From JAUPKT01 sp964427855 (GTDB taxonomy: Bacteria; Desulfobacterota; Desulfomonilia; Desulfomonilales; Desulfomonilaceae): 43,131 nt of DNA. Position 1 is the stretch's first letter. Each line of letters opens with the position of its first letter. The notes beneath the pieces were generated by a model. The model worked only from the letters and a program-made list of their open reading frames with translations. It made no database searches and was not told the DNA's origin. Of this stretch, positions 16,816 to 26,700 are shown piece after piece. Both the position numbers and the translations under genes were made by a program. Location: positions 1-43,131 of the forward strand of contig CAYRVH010000032.1 of assembly GCA_964427855.1 (NCBI GenBank), written 5' to 3'.

Positions 16816-16989
16816 GTCTTCACCCTCGGCCGGTCTTGCCGCCCGTTGACAGACCCCGCATCTGCGAGCACCAGAAATCTTCCTTGCCGCCTTGGGTCTT
16901 CAGCGGGCTTTCCTTGAAAATACACATGCAACCTTATGGATTGTCGGCGTGCGAGACAATCACGTTCACGTGCCGCACTTTTTTAGCGT

Positions 16990-17152
16990 CTATAGTAATT
17001 CTCGAAATTCATCACGAATTGGGCGCGTGTCCTCTGATTACGTCATCCTCACGAAAGTGGGGATCCATACTAAGTTACCTGGATTCCCATTGTCATGGGA
17101 ATGACAATCTGACGTATGGCCATTCCGTGATTTCTTCTGAGAACGGTTACAA
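16990..17152. repeat. MITE-like intergenic repeat, copy 1
   Basis: This 163-base block matches the one at 22214-22375 along its whole length (clearly alike segments include CGTGATTTCTTCTGAGA, TGGCCATT, ACGTCATCCT and GGATTCCC). The ends are imperfect inverted repeats; in the middle a hairpin GGATTCCCATTGTCATGGGAATGAC resembles the TGGATTCCC/GGGAATGACA hairpins common in Deltaproteobacteria. No open frame is present, so if mobile it would be non-autonomous. Confidence 0.7.
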
Positions 17153-17468
17153 GCACAGGCAATTCTCGTGCCAGTGATGCCTCGATGCCAACTTTCATCT
17201 TAACATATTGTTATTCTTTGCGGTTATTGACTAAAACACAGGCGAAATGAGGGGCGGCGTGTGGGATGGAGCCTCACTCGCAATACATTCATTGCACCTG
17301 GCAGTTTCGAATTCGTCCTGCGAATGTGTCCCAGACAGCTGTGCAAGGGGAGAGATAGCGGTGCAAACATTTTTTTGCATAAGAGGAATGAAGCCCCTGC
17401 ATGGCGGTTGCAAAACCACTCGCGCGACCCGACAGGGGTTTCAAAGATTGGTGTAGGTTCGGAAAGGA

Positions 17469-18884
17469 TTACAAACTGCTATTACGATGGTCATCCGCTC
17501 TCACGCCATACCGACGCAGTATTTGCTGCAGGGCTTGACGTTCGAGCCCGCATGCCCTGGCGGCCTTGCTCACGTTGCCCTCGTGCATTGTGAGAACGTG
17601 CGACAAATAATCTTGATGAAATTTTTCCAACACTCTCGCCTTGGCTTCCTTATATGGCAGGCGCAGTTGCTCCTCGCCAACAAGGTTTCTGGACGAGGGC
17701 GTAACAGACCACTCGATATCCTCTGCCGTTATCGTCTGTCCCTGCGATGAAAGGACGCTTCGGCTCACGACATTTTCCAATTCGCGCACATTTCCCCTCC
17801 AATGATGACGCATGAAGAGGCTCATGAGTTCAGGAGAGTAATGTTTTTTAGCAGCGCCGAACTTGCGAGAATATTTATCGAGAAAATGTTCGGCGAGCAC
17901 AGGTATGTCTTCGGGGCGCTCTCTCAGAGGTGGGAGATGAATAGAAATCACATTCAGCCGATAATACAGATCCTCTCTGAACAGCCCTTCTTCCATTTTG
18001 CGCTTCAGGTCCTGGTTAGTCGAGGCGATGATGCGGACATCCACTTTCACAGTAGTGTTTTGCCCCAGAGGTCTAATCTCTTTATTCTGTAATACACTCA
18101 GGAGCTTGGTTTGAAGCGTTGGTGATATGTCCCCTATTTCATCGAGGCATATCGTTCCCCCTTGGGCTTCCAGGAATAGCCCTTTCTTATCTTGCGTGGC
18201 ATTGGTGAATGCGCCTCTACGATATCCAAAGAGTTCGCTCTCCAGAATGTTCTCGGGGAGATTCGGGCAATTTATTGCCAAGAAGGATCCAGAGCGCCTA
18301 TCGCTCAAATTGTGTATGGCGCGAGCGACCATGTCTTTGCCCGTCCCTGATTCGCCGGTAATGAGCACAGTTGCATCGGTCTTACTCACAAGCTGAATCA
18401 TCTCAAATATCTTTCTCATGGCCGGACTGACCGCCACCATGTCTTGAAAACCCTGCTGCCGTCTGATCTGCTCTTGCAAAAAAAGGTTTTCCTGCACAAG
18501 CGCGCTGCGCTCCAGGGCTTTTTTCATGATATGGACGAGTTTTTCGTGTTCAAAAGGTTTTGCAATAAAGTCATAGGCGCCTTGTTTGATGGCCTGGACA
18601 GCCAGATCAATGCTTCCATACGCAGTCATCATGACCACTGTGAGGTCTGACCTCAATTGCAGCGATTTTCTGAGAAAACCCATGCCATCCATACCCGGCA
18701 TGCGGACATCCGCGAGGATTACGTGAAAATGGCGTTCTGAGAGCATTTGCAGCGCATCTTCCCCTCGCGTGCAGATCTCTACTGAACAATCCAAATCTTC
18801 GGCCAAGCTGCGTTTCAGCAGCCTGAGCATGTCCATCTCATCGTCCAGCACCAGTACTCTCGGTCTTTCGAGGTTATGGTTCAT
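17469..18884 (-). CDS. NtrC-family sigma-54 response regulator
   Basis: A 471-residue activator. The start at 18884 (MNHNLERPRVLVLDD) is chosen because AAGGG lies upstream and the longer frame to 19166 would run into the kinase gene. Domains: receiver (LVLDDE; phospho-acceptor in VILADVRMPGMDG; Lys in DFIAKPFE), AAA sigma-54 activation domain (Walker A GESGTGKD; Walker B TICLDEIGD; PPLRERPEDIP) and a Fis-type helix-turn-helix (NVSKAARACGLERQALQQIL). The sigma-54 contact loop reads GAFTNA instead of GAFTGA. It follows the PAS kinase by 59 bases and is its likely partner. Target promoters are not visible nearby. Confidence 0.93.
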   Translation of the reverse strand: MNHNLERPRVLVLDDEMDMLRLLKRSLAEDLDCSVEICTRGEDALQMLSERHFHVILADVRMPGMDGMGFLRKSLQLRSDLTVVMMTAYGSIDLAVQAIKQGAYDFIAKPFEHEKLVHIMKKALERSALVQENLFLQEQIRRQQGFQDMVAVSPAMRKIFEMIQLVSKTDATVLITGESGTGKDMVARAIHNLSDRRSGSFLAINCPNLPENILESELFGYRRGAFTNATQDKKGLFLEAQGGTICLDEIGDISPTLQTKLLSVLQNKEIRPLGQNTTVKVDVRIIASTNQDLKRKMEEGLFREDLYYRLNVISIHLPPLRERPEDIPVLAEHFLDKYSRKFGAAKKHYSPELMSLFMRHHWRGNVRELENVVSRSVLSSQGQTITAEDIEWSVTPSSRNLVGEEQLRLPYKEAKARVLEKFHQDYLSHVLTMHEGNVSKAARACGLERQALQQILRRYGVRADDHRNSSL

Positions 18885-18943
18885 AGCGCCCTTCATGTGG
18901 TGCGTGCGGTGTTCACCGACCCGTTCAGCCATGTCCAGACCAC

Positions 18944-20476
18944 TTATGCGGAATGAGCCAGGCGAGCATGACTGTGTGAGCCGCGGGGAAGGACAACGGT
19001 AAACCTGCTGCCTTTTCCCACCTGACTTTCGACTTCTATTCTGCCATTGTGATCCTGGACGATCCCGTAGCTTACCGAAAGGCCCAGCCCCGTGCCCTCG
19101 CCTACCGGCTTTGTGGTGAAAAAGGGATCGAAGATCTTGTCTATCATCTGAAATGGGATGCCGCAACCCGTGTCGGAGATTGCAATCCTCACCGTTGATT
19201 CATCGGAGTCGAGGCCAGAGTGGATTAAAATTCGACCTGGTGGGTGTATAGACTGCTTCGCGTTCACGAGAAGATTCATGAACACCTGCTTGAGTTTCTC
19301 GGCGTCGCCAAAAACGTACAGGGGTCCATTGCTGAATTGAGTTTCCAAAACGATATTATCGAGTTCGAGCTGATGAGATAGCAACAACAGGACATCTCGC
19401 AGACATTCATTGATGTCGATCGTCGTCTTGTTGGTTCTGGTGCTTCTGGCAAACTTCAGAAGGTCTTCTACGACGATCTTACAGTTTCTTGCGTGCTTCT
19501 GGATGATCATCAAGTCCTCTTGGAGCTGAGAACCTGCTTGAGCTTGTCTCAGAAGCAGTTGGGTATATCCCATGATGATGCCCAAGGGATTGTTTATTTC
19601 GTGCGCGATGCCCGTGGAAATCTGCCCCAAGGAGGCCAGTTTATCCGCCATCTGGAGCTGTTTTTCCATGTCACGGCGCGAGGTGATATCTTTGGCAAGG
19701 CCTTCGTAGCCAATGATCGCGCCGTTGGGGTCACGTCGTGTGGTTGCGCTAATCAGCAAGGATAGTTCAACGCCGTCCTTGGAAATGATACGGCATTCAC
19801 GATCTTTAACGTATCCGTCCCTTTCGAGGTCGGCGAGGATGCCAACGGCCTCCTCCTTTTGTTCGAACAGACTCCTGAGCGTAAGGTTGCCCAGAACCTC
19901 TTCCCTCTCCTCACAGCCGAGTATGCGGAGGCCTGAGCTGTTTATATCGAGGAAACGGGTCGAGCTATCCAGGATAAACATCATGTCCATAGAGCCTTCG
20001 AACATTCGCCGATACTTTTGCTCTGAGCTGCTCAATTCCTGTGTTCTTTGCTGCACGAGGCGCTCGAGATCGCGATTCAATCGCAGCACCTGCCGTCCCG
20101 CTTCTTCCAAGGCCTTCTTGTCGGCCAGTATGGCGGCGTTCATCTTTTGTACCTTTTGAAAGAAAAGGGTGACTGCGGTGACGACGATAAATGTGATGGT
20201 GTTGAGTCCGCCGCTCCAGGGACGCAATGCAACCCATATGTCATTCATGTCCAGAAGGAGGAGCACACGTTTGGCAATGTGTCCCACCGATCTGGAAACC
20301 GCAAAGACGGCAAGCGCAAGAGTAAGCCACAAGAGATAGGTCCAGATCAGCGCCGATGGTCTGGCCTTCGCCACGCGATAGGCGTATATGACGGATAAGA
20401 AAGAGAAGACCACCATAAGGCTCGCCCCCACCATGTCCACAAACCAGATGGGCGCCATCGTATAGGTTTGGGGCAT
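18944..20476 (-). CDS. Membrane-bound PAS sensor histidine kinase
   Basis: A 510-residue kinase. The start at 20476 is supported by GGGGGAGGCACGGTA and overlaps the stop codon of the upstream gene in a TAATG junction; the longer frame to 20599 is rejected. Three membrane helices fill the first 120 residues (about 10-34, 44-64, 90-108), followed by a coiled coil (LNRDLERLVQQRTQELSSSE), a PAS domain (MDMMFILDSSTRFLDINSSG), HisKA with phospho-His in GIAHEINNPLGI, and HATPase motifs N (NLLVNAKQS), G1 (DTGCGIP) and G2 (GTGLGLSVSYG). The membrane input domain probably works with the small membrane protein encoded just upstream. The NtrC-type regulator is the likely phosphate acceptor. Confidence 0.92.
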   Translation of the reverse strand: MPQTYTMAPIWFVDMVGASLMVVFSFLSVIYAYRVAKARPSALIWTYLLWLTLALAVFAVSRSVGHIAKRVLLLLDMNDIWVALRPWSGGLNTITFIVVTAVTLFFQKVQKMNAAILADKKALEEAGRQVLRLNRDLERLVQQRTQELSSSEQKYRRMFEGSMDMMFILDSSTRFLDINSSGLRILGCEEREEVLGNLTLRSLFEQKEEAVGILADLERDGYVKDRECRIISKDGVELSLLISATTRRDPNGAIIGYEGLAKDITSRRDMEKQLQMADKLASLGQISTGIAHEINNPLGIIMGYTQLLLRQAQAGSQLQEDLMIIQKHARNCKIVVEDLLKFARSTRTNKTTIDINECLRDVLLLLSHQLELDNIVLETQFSNGPLYVFGDAEKLKQVFMNLLVNAKQSIHPPGRILIHSGLDSDESTVRIAISDTGCGIPFQMIDKIFDPFFTTKPVGEGTGLGLSVSYGIVQDHNGRIEVESQVGKGSRFTVVLPRGSHSHARLAHSA

Positions 20477-21033
20477 TACCGTGCCTCCCCCGCCTCTTGG
20501 AGGTCTCGATAAAGGAGTTTTATGCCCCAGTATAGGCACACAATGGCGGGGACCGAAACGAGATGATCGAGTTTCAGAAGGTAAAAAAGGTCTGCCCATA
20601 CATTGTCCTTTGCGATGAACCTTTGAGACCAGTCAGGATCGCCTAGGAAGAGTTCCCTAGGGATTTTCTCCTCTATCCAATGTCCGGCAAATGCCACTAT
20701 ATTCCAAAGGACAAACAGCAGCGCCGCTATCTGAATGTAGCGCCAACCTTTTTGGCGGCAAAACTGATGCGCCTCGAGCCAGTAGGCGAGGAAAGCCATC
20801 GATACGATGAAGCACACGTGCGCAAGCTGGTGCACGTAGAGTCCCTCTGGGGCTGGGTGCGATTGAATGGCGTACGCCGGGCCACAGAGGATGAGATAGG
20901 CCACCCCCAGGCAAAAAAAACGCCGCGCCAGGGAAGACGTCACGACCTCTGCTGCAAAACAGGCAACGCTACGGGTGGGATGAATTGACTTGCTCTCGAC
21001 GCCGTGACTTGTAGGAATCTCGAACGGCACCAT
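20476..21033 (-). CDS. Small membrane protein in kinase operon
   Basis: A 185-residue protein with about five membrane helices. After a 35-residue N-terminal stretch come RFFCLGVAYLILCGPAYAI, VHQLAHVCFIVSMAFLAYWL, YIQIAALLFVLWNIVAFAGH and DHLVSVPAIVCLYWGIKLLY. Several His lie within or at the edges of helices (His67, His71 and those in AGHWIEE and LKLDHLV), which could bind heme or quinone; this is speculation from spacing. Start and stop codons overlap those of both flanking kinase genes by one base (TGATG and TAATG), so it is tightly coupled and probably a sensory or input subunit. I do not recognise the family. Confidence 0.8.
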   Translation of the reverse strand: MVPFEIPTSHGVESKSIHPTRSVACFAAEVVTSSLARRFFCLGVAYLILCGPAYAIQSHPAPEGLYVHQLAHVCFIVSMAFLAYWLEAHQFCRQKGWRYIQIAALLFVLWNIVAFAGHWIEEKIPRELFLGDPDWSQRFIAKDNVWADLFYLLKLDHLVSVPAIVCLYWGIKLLYRDLQEAGEAR

Positions 21034-21812
21034 CAGCGCGCTCTCGAATACCTCACGCGTACGACGAATTCAGCCCCTTCGTCAGTCTTTTCAATGGAGA
21101 GAGTCCCGCCAAGAGCCTCCGCAAGGGCTTGGGCGCCTGCGAGCCCCAGGCCATGGCCCCGCACGGGAAACTCATCAGCCTTGCAGTATTGAAAATACTG
21201 GTCGAAGATCTGCTGATGGTAGCATTGTGGTATCCCTGGCCCGTCGTCTCGAACGGACACGGTGAGATATTCCTTGTCAGTTCTGCACGTGACGTACACG
21301 TTTTTTTCCCTATACTTGAACGCGTTGGAGAGCAGATTGGTGAGGATAAGACAGAGCTTTGTCTCATCTACGTGGATGGTTTGGTTTACTTCAAGGCCAT
21401 GAGCGTCCAGGAAGATCTGATTTTGCTTCAAGATATCGGTAAATTTTTCGAAGGAGGCCGATTCTTCGAGCGCGTCTGATACGGCAGGATCCACAATGTC
21501 AAATACTTCAACTAGGGCATTCTTAAGCACATGGGCTAGTGTTGAATCGGTGGGCTTCAATATGCCCTTGGAAGCCATATCCACTTCAAGCATGCTGTTG
21601 GCAAGGTGCCGCAACTTGAGTGCATTGCGAAGCATCCGCCGGATAACCTTTTCCTGTCGAGGGGTGAGCGCGCCGTAACGTTCCGAATTTTCGAGAAGTG
21701 ACCGCGCACCTGCTTCTATGATGTTGACCGGATTCTTGAGGTCATGCACAAGATGCGCTGTCTGGATATTCTTGATTGTCACCGTGAGACTCCGCGCTGT
21801 GCACCGCTGCAT
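21033..21812 (-). CDS. Soluble histidine kinase
   Basis: A 259-residue kinase with no membrane segment or PAS domain. The ATG at 21812 has GGAAG just upstream; a GTG at 21827 is an alternative. HisKA carries the phospho-His in AHLVHDLKNPVNII. The HATPase domain has N box (NLLSNAFKY), G1 (DDGPGIP) and G2 (GHGLGLAGAQALAE). Between them is a 75-residue spacer with a helical segment. The stop codon overlaps the start of the small membrane protein gene, so this begins a four-gene unit: kinase, membrane protein, membrane PAS kinase, sigma-54 regulator. Having two kinases for one regulator suggests integrated inputs or a kinase/phosphatase pair. Confidence 0.88.
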   Translation of the reverse strand: MQRCTARSLTVTIKNIQTAHLVHDLKNPVNIIEAGARSLLENSERYGALTPRQEKVIRRMLRNALKLRHLANSMLEVDMASKGILKPTDSTLAHVLKNALVEVFDIVDPAVSDALEESASFEKFTDILKQNQIFLDAHGLEVNQTIHVDETKLCLILTNLLSNAFKYREKNVYVTCRTDKEYLTVSVRDDGPGIPQCYHQQIFDQYFQYCKADEFPVRGHGLGLAGAQALAEALGGTLSIEKTDEGAEFVVRVRYSRAR

Positions 21813-22213
21813 TGGCTTCCAGTGCACGAATTGATGGCAACAGTCTTGTGAGCCGTTTCTGCTGTATCTTGAGCGCCCATGCCCTCGTCACTTGCGTTTC
21901 TTTTCCTGGTCGCGTGGAAAAGAATGAAAAGTTGATATGATGTTCGCTGACAACTTTGTGGGACTGTGGTGATCGTCAAACGCGCTGTATCTGTCGCTTG
22001 TCATGCGATGAACCTGTGAACGATCCTGCCGGGACTCGTGGCAGACGTCTTTCTCTGCCCATTATCATCTCTGCCGGCTGCGTCAACTCCATTAATACGT
22101 CATTCTTAATCAATTATTAATATAGCCTGCGAACATGTGTCAAGGAAGCGATGGGGTGAGGGAGTCCACTTGCCGCTGCAGCGGGGACGGTATCTGAAGT
22201 TCGTCACAGATTC

Positions 22214-22375
22214 TATAGTAATTTCAACAATTGGTCACGAAATGGGTGCGAGTCCTCTCATTACGTCATCCTTACGAACGTGTGCATCCATGGAGAGTTT
22301 CCTGGATTCCCTCTTGTGAGGGAATGACAAGGTGAGGTATGGCCATTTCGTGATTTCTTCTGAGAGCCGCTATAG
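22214..22375. repeat. MITE-like intergenic repeat, copy 2
   Basis: This 162-base block has clear terminal inverted repeats: CTATAG at each outer edge (22214-22219 and 22370-22375) and TCACGAAATGG near each inner edge. A central hairpin pairs GGATTCCCTC with GAGGGAATG. It matches copy 1 at 16990-17152. Both copies sit in gaps beside the same signalling operon, one at each side. Confidence 0.75.
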
Positions 22376-22662
22376 TTTGTTCAAGATTGCTGATAAGTTC
22401 GCTTCGGAGCGCTCGCAGTCATATCTCAATAACCCTTTTTTCAGGGAAAGGAGGCGCACGACGAGGCAGTTTCATCTCACGTCAATAGTCCGGGGAGGCC
22501 GCTCGCGAATCCGGTTTTTTTGTGAGAACTGCTTCGAACCTATTCGCGGAGGCCATGTCCGAATCAGGTACGGCTCAACAAGCGTGTGAGCATTTTTTGG
22601 CGTCGGCTGCGGCAGCCGGGGCTGTCGAATCCTTGTCATTTTGAAGGTGCGAGGCTCGAAGG
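22376..22662. other. Gene-free stretch downstream of the peptidase gene
   Basis: No credible coding frame is seen. A short hairpin (CGGCTGCGGCAGCCG near 22605) and a T-rich GTTTTTTTG lie here; neither forms a convincing terminator for the minus-strand peptidase gene. Confidence 0.35.
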
Positions 22663-23661
22663 TCATTGGGCAGGCCAATGGCCGTGGCCATGCTTTCTAT
22701 CCGTGCAGGAGGGAACGATCCCAAAGCCATCAGCGCACGTGACAGCGTTGAGCACAGCCATTTGCAACGCCTTGGCGGCCATCAGGCTTATCCTGGTGGG
22801 GTCAAACAGCTTTTCCCCCAACCCCAGCACGATCGTCAAGTCGCCATCTAATGGACTATGAAATGGTCTGATCACTTGCCCCAAGCCCACGGTGGCCTGG
22901 CATGCGATCCGAGAAGCCATTATTTTGTCAAGACGGGCGTTAACTGCGACCACTGCAAGCGTGGTGTTCTCCACCGCTATCTTGCGAGTCTCTGCGACGC
23001 CGCTCTGCAATGCGGTCGCCGCATCTGCGAATTCAAGGCTCGAACGGGATGTCCGAGCTCCTGCAACGATGCGTCCTGAAAGGTCAGTGATGTCTCCATA
23101 GGCGTTGACGACTGCGAGGGCCCCTACCCGCAGCCCTCCCTTGCTTTCCACGGCACAAGTGCCTACCCCGCCTTTCATTGCCTGCTCGACGCCGTACAAT
23201 TTCCCCACGGTAGCGCCGACGCCCGCGCCCACGCTCCCTTGGGCCACGAAGCCTCCCGATGCGCATTCGCAGGCCTTCTCACCAAGACGCGAGTCGGGCC
23301 GCACAAAACTGTCTCCGAAATTCAAATCGAATATTGCCGCGGCTGGTACAATAGGAATCGTCATGTTTCCATAATGGAAGCCGACCCCGTTTCTCTCGAG
23401 AAATCGGAGCACTCCTCCCGCCGCATCCAAACCGAAAGCGCTGCCCCCGCACAGACATATCGCGTGTATCCTCTCGACAATGTGCAAGGGGGTGAGCGAG
23501 TCAGCTTGTCGCGTCGATGGAGCGCTCCCCCCGACGTGAATCCCTGCCACCGCGCCATTGGAGGGCGCAAGGATCACGGTTACGCCCGTTTTCCCCCGTA
23601 AGTCAGATGCATGCCCCACCCGCACACCTGATACGTCTGTAATAAAACCTTCGTACAGCAA
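22663..23661 (-). CDS. P1 (DmpA/S58) family peptidase
   Basis: A 332-residue protein of the DmpA/BapA aminopeptidase family (N-terminal-nucleophile-like fold with self-cleavage). Family segments are the N-terminal ITDVSGVRVGHASD, HVGGSAPSTRQ, CGGSAFGLDAAGGVLRFLE, IVPAAAIFDL and the GSVGAGVGATVGK glycine stretch. The likely nucleophile and autoprocessing site is in KGGVGTCAV (Thr168), where DmpA has Ser; a Thr at this place would be unusual but chemically suitable. There is no signal peptide. Homologues release N-terminal D-residues or beta-amino acids from peptides. It lies 51 bases downstream of the hybrid kinase gene on the same strand, with no obvious functional link. Confidence 0.9.
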   Translation of the reverse strand: MLYEGFITDVSGVRVGHASDLRGKTGVTVILAPSNGAVAGIHVGGSAPSTRQADSLTPLHIVERIHAICLCGGSAFGLDAAGGVLRFLERNGVGFHYGNMTIPIVPAAAIFDLNFGDSFVRPDSRLGEKACECASGGFVAQGSVGAGVGATVGKLYGVEQAMKGGVGTCAVESKGGLRVGALAVVNAYGDITDLSGRIVAGARTSRSSLEFADAATALQSGVAETRKIAVENTTLAVVAVNARLDKIMASRIACQATVGLGQVIRPFHSPLDGDLTIVLGLGEKLFDPTRISLMAAKALQMAVLNAVTCADGFGIVPSCTDRKHGHGHWPAQ

Positions 23662-23712
23662 CCCATGATCTCCTCATCGGGCGTTTCTCACTGGAGCAGG
23701 GCATCTCTCCGC

Positions 23713-26700
23713 TCACGCCGCAGGGGCGTCCAATACAGCGCGCACTTGGCGCAGGACGCGGCGCACGTCAAATGGCTTCTGGATGAAGTCTTTTGCGCCA
23801 AGATCCATGGCTTCTTGACTCACGCCGTTGGCAGCATGTCCACTCGTTATCATGATCTTGAGCGACTCATTGATGGCAAGGAGTTCTCTCATACACTGTT
23901 TGCCGCCCATTTCCGGCATGATCAAGTCGAGAATGACCAGGGCTATTGTGTCGCGATGGGCCCTGTAAATATCTAATGCCTCTCTGCCGTTGGTAGCGAG
24001 GAGCACCTCATATCCGGCATTGGAGAGGAGCCTACGCCCCAAATCCCGAACGGCCGGTTCGTCGTCCACGAGCAAGATCGTCTCTGTTCCGCCGACCACC
24101 GGCCCTTCCTCTGACATCGCTTCTTCCACGGGGGCATCCGCCAGCGGAAAATATATCTTGAAGGTGGTGCCTTTACCCAGCTCGCTATAGCATCCAATGC
24201 GCGCTCCGTGCTGCTTTACAATGCCGTACACCACCGAAAGCCCCAGCCCTGTGCCTTTGCCTGACTCCTTGGTGGTGAAGAAAGGCTCATAGATGCGGTT
24301 GAGGGTTGCTTTGTCCATACCTACGCCTGTGTCTGAGACCATGAGGAGCACGTATTGGCCTGGTGTACAGTCATAGTGAGTTCGAGCGTATTCCTCGTCC
24401 AGGAGAATTCTCCGGGTCTCGAATGTCAATCTTCCACCGTCGGGCATGGCGTCTCTGGCATTAATTGCCAGATTCACAAGTACCTGTTCCAACTCCGTGG
24501 GATCCGCCATGATGCTTGGCAAAGCGTCTTCGAGAAACAATTCTATGGAAACCATCTTCGGAATAGTTCGTTCCAAAATTTTTCTTGTCTCCGAAATGCA
24601 CTCATTGAGGTCAAGCGGTCGCAGTTCGACTTTTGTCTTACGGCTGAACACTAACAATCGCTTCGCCAAGTCAGAGCCTCGTTTCGACGATTCGGAAATC
24701 ATTCTGATATGAGTGCGATATGCGTCGGGGAAGGCCTTGTCCATGAGGAGGAGCTCGGCATACCCAAGTGTCACCTGCAATATGTTATTAAAATCATGAG
24801 CCAACCCCCCGGCCAGGGTTCCCACTGCCTCCATTTTTTGCGCCTGGACAAGCTGAGCCCGAAGCGCTTCTCGCTCCTCCTCCATCCGCTTCCGATCGGT
24901 GATATCCGTGGCAATGTGAATGACTTTGCTAAGCCGGCCAGCGTCGTCGAGTATGGGCGTGCAGGACACGAGGAAATGCCCCCCTAATGCTTCCATCTCC
25001 ATTTCGACTGTCGTCGCAATTCCGCTCCGTATGAGCACCTCTGCAGGGCAATCAGAGGGGGGTTCCGAGCTGTTGTGGAAGATTTCATAGCATTTTGTCC
25101 CTTGCAGGTCCTCAGCAGACTTCCCTACCCTCTTTAAAATCGCCCTGTTGGCATTGAGAATGGAGTGTTTCTGGTCGATGATGATAGTGGGATGACTGAT
25201 GGCCTGAAATATATCCTCCCAGTCCTGCCGGGCTCGCCGCACAGCCTCTTCGGCCTTATGGCAATCGGTGATGTCAGCACCCGAACTGAGGATTCCCGTG
25301 GGTCGGCCTTGTGCGTCTTTCAATGTGGTGTAGCGCCAAATGACCGTCCTTTGGGACCCATCTTTTCTCAGCACGACGCACTCGAAGCCGCCTACAGCCT
25401 CCTCTATACCGCTCACCAATGTGTCAAACACTTCTCGTGCGGGACCACGGTCCGCCTCACTCACGCATGTCTTGAACCAGTCTTTTCCCAACAAGTCCTC
25501 TCGTTGATACCCTAGGAGCTGGCATCCGCTGTTGTTGATCAAGACAATCTTGCCCTGTGGGTCCAGGGCCAACACGATCTCCGCAGAAATGTCGAGGTAC
25601 AGTTCCGCGCGCTCCTTGCTTTGCTTCAAGGCGTTCAGGAGGGCTCGACGTTCGGTCTGGTCCCGAAACGTTAAAGCGGCGCCGATGATGACTCCCGTCT
25701 CATCTTTGATGGGCGCAGCGGAACCTTGAAGGGGATACCGTATCCCGTGTTTAGAGATCAACACCGTTTCATTGCTGAGCCCCTCTGGCGATCCCTTCTC
25801 AAACACCTGTTCGACGGGATTTTGGACAGGTTGCCCATTCTTTTCAGGAAGGATGTGGAAAATCTCGGGAAGGGGGCGACCAAGCGACTCGGACGCCGTC
25901 CATCCTGTCAGCGACTCAGCTACAGGATTCAGATATCGCACCCGCCCTTGGGTATCAGTGGTGATGACCGCATCAGCGATGCTTTGAAGGGTGGTGACGT
26001 ATTCGTCCTTTGCCTCGCTGGCCTGCTTCTCACTGGCATAGAGGCGCTGGTAAATCATCCGCTGCCTGCGAACGAAAAGGAGGCCCATTAGTGAGCCGCT
26101 TAACATGAAAAGGACAAGCGTAAAAAGGACCGCAGCGCCAGTGCGATACCTGAGTTCAGAAAGTATCTCGTCTTTATCCACCTTGGCTATCATCACCCAC
26201 GGGGATCCCGGGATGGGATGAAAATCGGCGAAAACCTCTACGCCTCGATAGTCTTTGGCCTCAAGAAAACGGTACTCGCCCCCAAACGCTTGCACCGCTG
26301 CGACATCAGTCCGCGTCATAGGAATGGACAGCGTCAATGCAGGCAGATTTCGGTGGCGTAGTTCATTCAGAAAGAGCACATGGTCTCCTTCTTTTCTCAC
26401 GAGAAGCGTCTCGGCTGTCTTGCTTGGTACCGGCCAGGATTGAATAACCGGGTAGAGCTCTGCATCCGGATCGATGCGAAATAACACCACCGCCAAGGGA
26501 CGCCCTTGATCGTCCGTCAGGGGAGCTGCCACGTCAATGTGAACGCCGCCGCACAGTGAACAGCGGTAGAAATCCCCAAAGGCTATGCGGTTATTCTTGA
26601 GCGCATCTTCGATTGTTCCCTGTGCTTCCGGGGCCAGGAGATGAGGATCTTGCGTTAGAGAGACCATGATTCGCATGTCGTCGTTCAGCAAAAGCGCATC

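Noticed and set aside
22472..22678. Short minus-strand frame downstream of the peptidase
   Set aside because: It has no ribosome binding site and no family resemblance, and lies in low-complexity, hairpin-containing sequence.
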